Assembly (NCBI GenBank): GCA_045580875.1
Contig: JAZNOP010000116.1
Location: 1-20,049 of the forward strand
DNA: 20,049 bases
Source: SIG598 sp045580875
GTDB taxonomy: Bacteria; Bacillota; Clostridia; Oscillospirales; Acutalibacteraceae
Reading direction: 5' to 3'
Both the position numbers and the translations under genes were made by a program. A model generated the notes under the pieces. The model saw nothing but the letters and a program-made list of their open reading frames with translations. It ran no database searches and was not told the origin of the DNA. Position 1 is the first letter of the stretch; each line of letters opens with the position of its first letter. Positions 1-5,949 of the stretch are shown one piece after another.

Positions 1-810
1 GTTGCCGAAGTTGCCGGTGGGAACAACGATGTTGAGCGGAGCATCAAGCTTGCCGCCGTTCTGTCTTGCAACATCAAGATAAGCTGCAAAATAATAAACG
101 ATCTGCGGAACAAGACGACCCCAGTTGATGGAGTTTGCAGAGGAGAAAGCCATGCCATTTGCCTCAAGCTCAGCCTTGAGTGCAGGATCGGTGAAGATCT
201 TCTTGACACCGGTCTGTGCATCGTCAAAGTTGCCGCGTACAGCGCAAACCATGACGTTCTCACCCTTCTGGGTGGTCATCTGCAGCTTCTGAATATTGCT
301 GACGCCGTCGCTCGGATAGAAGACGATGATGCGTGTGCCGGGAACATCAGCGAAGCCCTCGAGAGCAGCCTTGCCGGTATCGCCGGAGGTAGCAACGAGA
401 ATGATGGTTTCCTGCTTCTTGCCGGTCTTGGCAACCGCTCTGGTGAGCAGGTGGGGGAGAAGCTGAAGAGCCATGTCCTTGAATGCGCAGGTCGGACCGT
501 GCCACAGCTCAAGAACATATTCGTTATCAGCAATTTTTACACAGGGAGTGGGAACCTCACTGCGGAATTTGCCGGTATAAGCGTTGTTTACGCACTCGGT
601 AAGCTCTTCTGCGGTATAATCGGTCAGGAATCTGCCGATGATGTCTGCTGCAAGCTCACGGTAGTCAGCAGGAGCGGAAGAAAGCTCACTGCCGGTGACA
701 GCCGGAATCTCTACAGGAACGTAAAGACCGCCGTCAGGGCTGATGCCGCGCGCAATAGCGTCAGCGGCGTTTACGCGTACCGAATTGTCGCGTGTGCTGG
801 TGTACTGCAT
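1..810 (-). CDS. thrC: Threonine synthase, C-terminus cut by the window edge
   Basis: This is the first 270 residues of threonine synthase, the PLP enzyme that converts O-phosphohomoserine to threonine and phosphate in the cytoplasm. The N-terminus MQYTSTRDNSVRVNAADAI and the stretch SPDGGLYVP are typical of the family. The PLP lysine lies in GPTCAFKDMALQ (Lys111), and the phosphate-binding loop is TSGDTGKAA (residues 141-149). The last visible residues, VPTGNFGN, are the usual conserved core motif, so the reading frame is intact up to the edge and about 200 residues are missing. The ATG at 810 is preceded by AAAGGA at a good distance. It lies 44 bases downstream of the dipeptidase gene in the same direction, with a GTGATGC/GCATCAC hairpin between them, so co-transcription is possible. 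Confidence 0.95.
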   Translation of the reverse strand, partial: MQYTSTRDNSVRVNAADAIARGISPDGGLYVPVEIPAVTGSELSSAPADYRELAADIIGRFLTDYTAEELTECVNNAYTGKFRSEVPTPCVKIADNEYVLELWHGPTCAFKDMALQLLPHLLTRAVAKTGKKQETIILVATSGDTGKAALEGFADVPGTRIIVFYPSDGVSNIQKLQMTTQKGENVMVCAVRGNFDDAQTGVKKIFTDPALKAELEANGMAFSSANSINWGRLVPQIVYYFAAYLDVARQNGGKLDAPLNIVVPTGNFGN

Positions 811-831
811 GATTTTTACCAATCCTTTCCG

Positions 832-851
832 GTGATGCTTCTTTGCATCAC
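832..851 (-). other. Intergenic hairpin between dipeptidase gene and thrC
   Basis: A perfect 7-bp inverted repeat (GTGATGC, 6-base loop, GCATCAC) sits in the 44-base gap just upstream of the thrC ribosome binding site. No T-run follows it in either direction, so it does not look like an intrinsic terminator. It may be an mRNA processing or stability hairpin or part of a thrC leader; its function is not evident from sequence. Confidence 0.5.
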
Positions 852-854
852 AGA

Positions 855-1802
855 TCAAAACTGATGGGCGAGCGCTTTGCGGACAAAGCCGTGTGCGTTG
901 TCCCAGAATATCTTCCGAACCAGAGATTCGGAGTAATTGTGTTTTAAGAACAGCTCGTAAAGTGAGCCGATGGACTCAACGCCGGTGATGCCGTCGGGCA
1001 TATCGGTGCCGTCGAAATCAGAGCCCATACAGACGGTGTTTTCTCCTTCGAGGGAGAGAAAATGCTCAGTGTGGCGTATAACGTCGGTCATAGCTGTGTT
1101 GCTGTCCTCCACGAGAAAACCGCGGCTGAAGTTTATGCCGACCAGACCGCCTGCGCGGCAGATGGTCTGAAACATATCGTCGGTCAGATTGCGCGGGTGT
1201 CCGCACAGTCTGCGTGAGCAGGAGTGCGATGCCACAAAGGGCTTGCGGGAGAGAGCAGCGACATCAGCAAAGCCCTCGTCTGAGAGATGGGAAACGTCGA
1301 CTATCATGTCAAGCTCGTTCATCAGAGCGACAACCTCTTTGCCGAAAGCGGTCAGACCGCCTTTGACAGGGTCCATGACGCCCTGTGCTATTTCATTGGC
1401 GGCATTCCATGTCAGGGTCATCAGACGAACGCCGTCATCGTACATTCTTCTTATGTTGTCCAGCGAGCCGGCAGCAGCAGAGCCGCCCTCGACGGACATT
1501 ATCGCGCCGCACAGACCGTTGCTTTCGGCGGCATTAAGTTCCTCTGCGGTGCGGCAGAGAACAAATCTGTCGGGAAAAAGCTCACACTGGCGGTATATGT
1601 AATCGCGCACGTGCTGATAATGGCGGACAGCAGCCTCGCCTCTCAGCTCATCAGGCATGAATATAGCAAAAACCTGATGCCATGCGTCGAAATAGTTGCC
1701 TCGTTCAAGTGAAATATGATATGCGCCCCTGTCGAGCGGAATATTGTTATCGCCCTTTGAACACTCAAAAGCGGTGTCGCAGTGCAGGTCAAAAAATCTC
1801 AT
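855..1802 (-). CDS. Membrane-dipeptidase-type (peptidase M19) dipeptidase
   Basis: A 315-residue zinc dipeptidase of the renal dipeptidase (M19) family, which hydrolyses dipeptides, probably in the cytoplasm because no signal peptide is visible. The metal ligands are recognisable in order: HxD in DLHCDT (His7, Asp9), the bridging Glu in SVEGGSAA (Glu105), His172 in DVSHLSD and His193 in ASHSCSR. The late motif GSDFDG (about 260-265) is also family-typical. The reading frame stays open upstream to 1976, but the homologous part begins at MRFFDLHCDT, so I place the start at 1802. That start overlaps the end of the yraN gene by 14 bases, suggesting translational coupling. The substrate is unknown; D-Ala-D-Ala-like or L,D-dipeptides are possible for this family. 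Confidence 0.93.
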   Translation of the reverse strand: MRFFDLHCDTAFECSKGDNNIPLDRGAYHISLERGNYFDAWHQVFAIFMPDELRGEAAVRHYQHVRDYIYRQCELFPDRFVLCRTAEELNAAESNGLCGAIMSVEGGSAAAGSLDNIRRMYDDGVRLMTLTWNAANEIAQGVMDPVKGGLTAFGKEVVALMNELDMIVDVSHLSDEGFADVAALSRKPFVASHSCSRRLCGHPRNLTDDMFQTICRAGGLVGINFSRGFLVEDSNTAMTDVIRHTEHFLSLEGENTVCMGSDFDGTDMPDGITGVESIGSLYELFLKHNYSESLVRKIFWDNAHGFVRKALAHQF

Positions 1803-2175
1803 TACAGACTTCAGCTCCAAATGCGTTGGTGATGTGGTCAATTGATTTTGCGGCAGGTGGAGTGCACTTTGCCGCCTTGATGGAAATGATATCGAATCTC
1901 GGCTGCAGGCTGCAGCGTTTTTGGTCAAGCCATATACAGGCTGTGCGGAAAATCTTCCTTGCCTTGCGGATATCAACCGATTCCAGCCCGCTTATCATCG
2001 CACCCTCAGCACGTGTGCGGACTTCCACGAAGCAGACATATTTTTCGTCTGCGGCAATGATATCAATCTCACCGAAGCGCGAGTGATAATTGCGCTCTAT
2101 GATGGAATAACCGCGCTGCAGGAGAAATCCAGCAGCAGTATCCTCGCCCCATCGACCGGTTTCGGCTTTGGTCAT
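1789..2175 (-). CDS. yraN: YraN/UPF0102 family nuclease-fold protein
   Basis: A 128-residue member of the YraN (UPF0102) family, which has a restriction-endonuclease-like fold and no firmly established role. The N-terminal helix ETGRWGEDTAAGFLLQRGY and the core pattern GEIDIIA...VCFVEVRTR carry the putative catalytic acidic residues (Glu36, Asp38, Glu51). In the canonical motif the last position is Lys (EVK); here it is Arg53 (EVR). It overlaps rnhB by the four bases ATGA and the dipeptidase gene by 14 bases, making a tight cluster. The rnhB-yraN order is common in bacteria and hints at a role in nucleic acid metabolism, but that is inference. Confidence 0.92.
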   Translation of the reverse strand: MTKAETGRWGEDTAAGFLLQRGYSIIERNYHSRFGEIDIIAADEKYVCFVEVRTRAEGAMISGLESVDIRKARKIFRTACIWLDQKRCSLQPRFDIISIKAAKCTPPAAKSIDHITNAFGAEVCNEIF

Positions 2176-2801
2176 TGCGGAATACCTGTTATTTTTTTAA
2201 GGAAGCTGCGGCGGTGTACCGGACTTATACCATGCTCGCGCAGAGCGTCAACGTGTGCGGCGGTGCCGTAGCCCTTGTGTTTTGCAAAGCCATACTGCGG
2301 ATACTGCTCATCAAGCCGGAGTATATAAGTATCTCGCGCGACCTTTGCGAGAATGGAGGCGCAGGCAATGCTGTGAGAAAGAGCATCGCCCTTGACGATG
2401 GTGCGCGCCTCGCAGGGGAGGTGGGGCGGCAGGCGGTTGCCGTCGACAAGAATCATGTCGGGAACGGTGTCCAGAGCGGCAACGGCACGCTCCATAGCAA
2501 GATATGTCGCCTGCAGGATATTTATGCTGTCAATTTCGCTCTCGCTTGCGGCTGCAATGCCGTAGGAGAGAGCCTTTTCGCAGATTATATCGAAAAGCTC
2601 AGCACGTTTTTTCTCGGAAATTTTCTTGGAATCATTAACCCCCTCGATGATAAGTCCCGGGGGCATGATGACAGCGGCGGCAAACACAGGACCGGCAAGC
2701 GGACCGCGTCCGGCCTCATCAACGCCGCATACGACAGAAAAGCCCTCAGCCTCAGCCGACTGCTCGTAGGCAAGCCAGTTTTTGTTCTCGTCTTTTTTCA
2801 T
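2172..2801 (-). CDS. rnhB: Ribonuclease HII
   Basis: A 209-residue RNase HII, which cuts the RNA strand of RNA/DNA hybrids and single ribonucleotides in DNA. The signature VDEAGRGPLAGPV contains the first catalytic pair (Asp28, Glu29). A third acidic residue lies in ILVDGN (Asp120) and a fourth in KGDALSHS (Asp139), followed by the conserved SIACASILAKVARD helix. The frame is open for 14 further codons upstream, but AGGAAGGAG at 2811-2820 is correctly spaced for the ATG at 2801, so that start is chosen. A short charged extension (about 20 residues) precedes the catalytic domain. The stop overlaps the start of yraN. The spacer upstream, as far as rbgA, is filled by a multi-hairpin element. Confidence 0.96.
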   Translation of the reverse strand: MKKDENKNWLAYEQSAEAEGFSVVCGVDEAGRGPLAGPVFAAAVIMPPGLIIEGVNDSKKISEKKRAELFDIICEKALSYGIAAASESEIDSINILQATYLAMERAVAALDTVPDMILVDGNRLPPHLPCEARTIVKGDALSHSIACASILAKVARDTYILRLDEQYPQYGFAKHKGYGTAAHVDALREHGISPVHRRSFLKKITGIPQ

Positions 2802-2840
2802 GGCAAAGAGCTCCTTCCTTTGAATATATGAAGTTTGGGT

Positions 2841-2988
2841 CAAGCCTTTTCAAAGCCTTGCAGGTCGAGGACAGCGTCCTCGCAGGGTTTGGGACGGAGT
2901 CCCAATTTAAAGCGAAGAAGAATTAAGGACTCTGTCCTTAAAACCTGCAAGGGTTTTACCCTTGACACACGACCTTTTGAAAAAGGTC
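2841..2988. repeat. Six-hairpin palindromic intergenic element
   Basis: The spacer between rbgA and the rnhB ribosome binding site is almost entirely composed of consecutive inverted repeats. They are: 2841-2860 (CAAG.CTTTG-type, imperfect), 2866-2882 (CGAGGAC/GTCCTCG), 2889-2905 (TTGGGAC/GTCCCAA), 2923-2941 (TTAAGGAC/GTCCTTAA), 2948-2964 (CAAGGGT/ACCCTTG) and 2971-2988 (GACCTTTT/AAAAGGTC). In addition, CCTTGCAGGT at 2856-2865 is the exact reverse complement of ACCTGCAAGG at 2943-2952, so a long-range stem could enclose hairpins two to four, in competition with the fifth. Several arms share a GGAC/GTCC core with different flanks. There is no convincing coding content. It resembles dispersed REP- or MITE-like palindromic elements; copy number elsewhere cannot be seen here. 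Confidence 0.8.
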
Positions 2989-3014
2989 GATCAAAACTTT
3001 TGTGTTGGGTGGAG

Positions 3015-3869
3015 TTACTGCTCGGGCTTCTCAAGGCTTATGCGTCCAAGCTTGCCGGCGCGGAATTCATCAAGAATGGTGATTGCGGCGCGCTCGGTGT
3101 CAAATTCTCCGCCGGATATTCTCATACCGCGCTTCATAGCCACTGCCTCAAGCACCTCACCGGCGATCATGCCGTCCATGGTGGTCAGCTTGTAGCGCTC
3201 CATGAAGCTCTTCGGAGATACCTCGCGGATAACGTCAATAAACATACAGGCAAGAGTTTCGATATCAACAACGGTGTCTTTGACAGCGCCGGTGTAGGCG
3301 AGTCGCTGTCCGACAATCTGATCGTCGAATTTCGGCCAGAGAACACCCGGGGTGTCAAGCAGCTCGATGTTGCCGCCGATGGTGAACCACTGATTGCCGC
3401 GGGTTACGCCCGGGCGGTCGGCGACATTCGCCTTGGATGAGCCTGCCATGCGGTTTATGAAGGATGACTTGCCGACATTCGGAATACCGACTATCATCAG
3501 GCGGATATATCTGCCCTTCATGCCCTTTGCGGTCCATGCAGCGATCTTGTCGGCAAGAACCTCGCGGACGGCCGGAACGAAATTGTTCAGTCCCTTGCCG
3601 GAGCGGCAGTCGCAGGCTATGGTCTTGATTCCCTGCTTTGCAAAGTGAGCGCACCATGCAGAAGTCACAGCGGGGTCGGCATAGTCTGCTTTGTTGAGAA
3701 GAATTATACGCGGTTTGCCGGCAGTGAGCGAATCGATCTCAGGATTCCGGCTGCTGCTGGGAATACGCGCGTCTATGATTTCGACAACAGCGTCAACAAG
3801 GCGAAGGCTCTCGGCCATTTTGCGCCTTGTTTTCGTCATGTGTCCCGGGTACCATTGAATATCGGGCAT
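3015..3869 (-). CDS. rbgA: Ribosome biogenesis GTPase RbgA/YlqF
   Basis: A 284-residue circularly permuted GTPase that matures the large ribosomal subunit in Gram-positive bacteria. The N-terminus IQWYPGHMTKTRR is diagnostic of the YlqF/RbgA group. The permuted order of G motifs is visible: G4 NKAD (59-62) comes before G1 GIPNVGKSS (128-136) and G3 DTPG (172-175), with the switch segment GVTRGNQW in between. The C-terminal helical part (after about residue 200) corresponds to the RNA-binding domain. The ATG at 3869 has AAAGGA eight bases upstream. It follows lepB by 33 bases in the same direction, the usual neighbourhood of rplS and rnhB. Confidence 0.96.
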   Translation of the reverse strand: MPDIQWYPGHMTKTRRKMAESLRLVDAVVEIIDARIPSSSRNPEIDSLTAGKPRIILLNKADYADPAVTSAWCAHFAKQGIKTIACDCRSGKGLNNFVPAVREVLADKIAAWTAKGMKGRYIRLMIVGIPNVGKSSFINRMAGSSKANVADRPGVTRGNQWFTIGGNIELLDTPGVLWPKFDDQIVGQRLAYTGAVKDTVVDIETLACMFIDVIREVSPKSFMERYKLTTMDGMIAGEVLEAVAMKRGMRISGGEFDTERAAITILDEFRAGKLGRISLEKPEQ

Positions 3870-3902
3870 CTTGTATGTCCTTTCTGTCAGGCTTGCAGTG
3901 CT

Positions 3903-4481
3903 TTATTCCACGCCGCCGAACTGGTCAAACGGGAAGATTCTGAACTGCACCTTGCCGATTATGTAGCGTGTGTCGACCATACCGATGCGCGGGTCACGGC
4001 TGTCGAGAGAGTCGTTGCGGTTGTCGCCGAGAACGAATACATAGCCTTCCGGAACATAGACCGGCTGACTGAAATCGAAGGCAGTACCGGGGTTGAGAAT
4101 AGTCTCAAGACCGTCGATAATGCGCGGCTGACCGTCAACGTATACAACGCCGTCAACGATCTGTACCGACTGACCGCCGACAGCGATGACGCGCTTGACA
4201 AGCGGCTTGTTGTATTCAGCATCTTCGGGATGAACGATGATGACGATGTCATTCTCCTCGGGAGTATAGAACAGACAGCTTACAAGTACGCGGTTTTCGT
4301 TATGGAGAGTCGGCTCCATGGAAGAGCCGCTGACGCTTACGATTCGGAAAACAAAGGTGAAAAGAAGCACAACAATGGCAAGAGCAAAGGTTATGGCCTC
4401 GAGCCATTCGTAAACCTCAGCCATAGCGCCCTTGAGCTTGCGGCGATCATCTGCAGGTCTCGGTGCAGCAGTGTTGTTCAT
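3903..4481 (-). CDS. lepB: Signal peptidase I
   Basis: A 192-residue type I signal peptidase (S26), a membrane-anchored Ser/Lys protease that removes signal peptides from exported proteins outside the cell membrane. One N-terminal membrane segment is clear (about residues 27-46, ITFALAIVVLLFTFVF), preceded by a charged cytoplasmic tail. The catalytic serine lies in SGSSMEPT (Ser54) and the general-base lysine in LVKRVIA (Lys96). The box GDNRNDSLDSRD (152-163) is the conserved family region E. Length and single anchor match the Gram-positive SipS-like group. The ATG at 4481 has GGGAGGA upstream. A nested inverted repeat lies between its ribosome binding site and the rplS terminator. Confidence 0.96.
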   Translation of the reverse strand: MNNTAAPRPADDRRKLKGAMAEVYEWLEAITFALAIVVLLFTFVFRIVSVSGSSMEPTLHNENRVLVSCLFYTPEENDIVIIVHPEDAEYNKPLVKRVIAVGGQSVQIVDGVVYVDGQPRIIDGLETILNPGTAFDFSQPVYVPEGYVFVLGDNRNDSLDSRDPRIGMVDTRYIIGKVQFRIFPFDQFGGVE

Positions 4482-4515
4482 AACTTGAATCCTCCCATCG
4501 GCAAAGTAATCAGTG

Positions 4516-4572
4516 ACTGCCTGATAAGTTAAAATACCGGTACTGAAGTGAGACAGTACAGCAACAGGCAGT
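4516..4572 (-). promoter_or_regulatory. Nested inverted repeat upstream of lepB
   Basis: ACTGCCTG at 4516-4523 pairs perfectly with CAGGCAGT at 4565-4572. Inside this outer stem, GTACTG at 4540-4545 pairs with CAGTAC at 4554-4559. The element lies between the rplS terminator and the lepB ribosome binding site, where it would sit in the lepB leader or form an operator. No T-run follows. Function is unknown; an operator or a leader RNA stem are both possible. Confidence 0.5.
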
Positions 4573-4600
4573 AATTTTGAATATTTCCAAAAAATAGCAA

Positions 4601-4629
4601 AAAAGGGACGATAGCTTACCGTCCCTTTT
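4601..4629 (-). terminator. Intrinsic terminator downstream of rplS
   Basis: Read on the minus strand, a 10-bp perfect stem (AAAAGGGACG, 9-base loop, CGTCCCTTTT) ends in an uninterrupted run of T beginning 13 bases after the rplS stop codon. This is a textbook intrinsic terminator, so rplS can be transcribed separately from lepB. Confidence 0.88.
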
Positions 4630-4642
4630 GAGTGTTATGCAA

Positions 4643-4987
4643 TTATCTGAGCTGTTCCTTGACTCTTGCTGCCTTACCAACACGATCACGCAGATAGTAG
4701 AGCTTGCTTCTGCGGACACGACCGTGACGAATGACCTCAACAGCGGTAACATTCGGAGAGTGGTACGGGAAAACTCTCTCAACGCCAACGCCGTAGGAAA
4801 CGCGGCGGACAGTGAAGGTCTCGGAGATACCGGAACCCTTGCGAGCAATAACAGTACCCTCGAACATCTGGATTCTTTCGCGGTTGCCTTCGCGGATGTT
4901 AACAGCTACGCGAACAGTGTCACCGACACTGAATACGAGCTCGTCCTTGCGCAGGCTGCTGTCAGAAATAAGTTTGAGTGCGTCCAT
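4643..4987 (-). CDS. rplS: 50S ribosomal protein L19
   Basis: A 114-residue bL19 protein of the large subunit, which sits at the interface with the 30S subunit. Typical segments are FSVGDTVRVAVNI, IQMFEGTVIARKG, FTVRRVSYGVGVERVFPYHS and GRVRRSKLYYLR. The frame is open 11 codons further upstream, but the ATG at 4987 begins the conserved MDAL..ISDSSLRKD part and has AGGAGG at 4998-5003 correctly spaced, so the upstream codons belong to the leader. The gene has its own promoter (TTGCAA-17-TAATAT, 5154-5182), a roughly 160-nt structured leader, and its own terminator, indicating a monocistronic and probably autoregulated unit. Confidence 0.97.
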   Translation of the reverse strand: MDALKLISDSSLRKDELVFSVGDTVRVAVNIREGNRERIQMFEGTVIARKGSGISETFTVRRVSYGVGVERVFPYHSPNVTAVEVIRHGRVRRSKLYYLRDRVGKAARVKEQLR

Positions 4988-5147
4988 GATAAAAATTCCT
5001 CCTGATATTTTTTCAGACATTCATACCTTGCGCATCTTGCCAAAGCAGCGGAATATCAGCTTTTGATACACGGTCATAAGACCGGCACAAATCCCGAACA
5101 TGAGGAGCGGGATGTCCGATGCGGCATACAACCGCAATATAACGTGC
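4988..5147 (-). promoter_or_regulatory. Structured 5' leader of rplS with ribosome-binding-site masking stem
   Basis: This accounts for most of the 302-base spacer between rplS and the upstream gene. Read on the minus strand, it contains three local hairpins: 5121-5135 (GCGG/CCGC), 5091-5113 (ATCCCG/CGGGAT, 11-base loop) and 5071-5084 (CGGTC, tetraloop, GACCG). A long-range stem also pairs CTGATATT at 5002-5009 with AATATCAG at 5052-5059. That stem covers the edge of the AGGAGG at 4998-5003 and would restrict ribosome access. L19 leader motifs that mediate feedback by ribosomal protein L19 are known in Bacillota; I infer that this is such a leader but cannot confirm the consensus by eye. Confidence 0.65.
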
Positions 5148-5153
5148 TTAAAT

Positions 5154-5182
5154 ATATTATCACACACAGCGCCAAATTGCAA
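5154..5182 (-). promoter_or_regulatory. Sigma-A promoter of rplS
   Basis: On the minus strand, a -35 box TTGCAA (5182-5177) is followed by a 17-base spacer and a -10 box TAATAT (5159-5154). The predicted start near 5147 gives a leader of about 160 nt. The remaining bases up to 5289 are AT-rich and contain an AT palindrome overlapping the preceding gene's stop (5272-5292), but no further convincing feature. Confidence 0.7.
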
Positions 5183-5289
5183 GAATAAATTTTACATATA
5201 CAGTAAAATGCGATTAAAGCCAAAAAACAGGCTGGCAGATTCTCTCAATTGGGCGTTTTAAACATTGTAATTAATTATATACTGTATAA

Positions 5290-5949
5290 TTACGCAAATT
5301 CCTTACCGTCGGTGTCGAGAATCATCTCACGGATAATGAGGTGATCAGCTTCTCCGCAGCCGAAGGAATCGAAGAAAGCACCGATCAGAAGCGAGGGATT
5401 GCAGTTTTCTGTGGTGCCGGAGGAAAGCGTGATTTTAAGCGTCACGGTATCTTCGCCGGCGGCAGCGCTGAATGCGTGAATGAATTTCTTCAGGTCAACA
5501 TCGACCGGCTTTTTTCTCTTGTTGAGCTTCTGGATCATGATGCTCTCCTGAGAGAGAAAATCGTTCAGTGACTGACAGAAGTAATCGGCAACACCGGGAG
5601 TGTCGAAGGTTATTGTGTAGCGTGAAGCGGCAATGTCGTTGACTTTTTTTGCCGGTGTGACGGCATCGTGAATGACGAGACCTTCGGGCAGCACAGCGTT
5701 GAGCTTGTCAATGACAGTCTCAAAGCTCATATCCTCCACGAGGCGGATATCAACAACTTCACGCAGACCGACAGTGCCGAGTGAGAGCGGCTGGGCAAAG
5801 CTCATGAAGGGACGAGGATTGAAACCCTCGGTATACCAGAACGGTATCTCTGCGCGGCGCAGACTGCGCTCAAAGCAGCGGAGCAGGTCGAGATGGGATA
5901 TGTATCGCGCAGGACCGCTTTTCTCAAAATAGATTCTAACGGGTAACAC
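5290..5949 (-). CDS. Radical-SAM-linked protein (DUF2344 / TIGR03936 type)
   Basis: A 219-residue protein of the family found next to, or fused to, an uncharacterised B12-binding-type radical SAM protein. The N-terminus VRIYFEKSGPARYISHLDLLR and the segment YTEGFNPRPFMSFAQPLSLG are characteristic of this family. The role is unknown; by analogy with partner proteins it may bind the substrate, perhaps RNA, of the radical SAM enzyme. The start is a GTG at 5949, chosen over the GTG at 5958, because AGGAGG is separated from it by eight bases but directly abuts the first GTG. It overlaps the upstream radical SAM gene by 14 bases, so the two are surely translated together. Confidence 0.88.
   Translation of the reverse strand: MLPVRIYFEKSGPARYISHLDLLRCFERSLRRAEIPFWYTEGFNPRPFMSFAQPLSLGTVGLREVVDIRLVEDMSFETVIDKLNAVLPEGLVIHDAVTPAKKVNDIAASRYTITFDTPGVADYFCQSLNDFLSQESIMIQKLNKRKKPVDVDLKKFIHAFSAAAGEDTVTLKITLSSGTTENCNPSLLIGAFFDSFGCGEADHLIIREMILDTDGKEFA

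Noticed and set aside
1803..1976. N-terminal extension of the dipeptidase into yraN
   Set aside because: The added 58 residues are in the antisense-like frame of a real gene and the family homology starts at MRFFDLHCDT, at the ATG at 1802.
3645..4532. Plus-strand open frame of 295 codons opposite lepB and rbgA
   Set aside because: Both minus-strand genes show complete catalytic motifs in frame; the plus-strand product has no recognisable domain.
5272..5292. AT palindrome at the end of the DUF2344 gene as a terminator
   Set aside because: TAATTATA/TATAATTA is only A-T pairs, has no T-run after it and overlaps the stop codon, so it is unlikely to terminate transcription.
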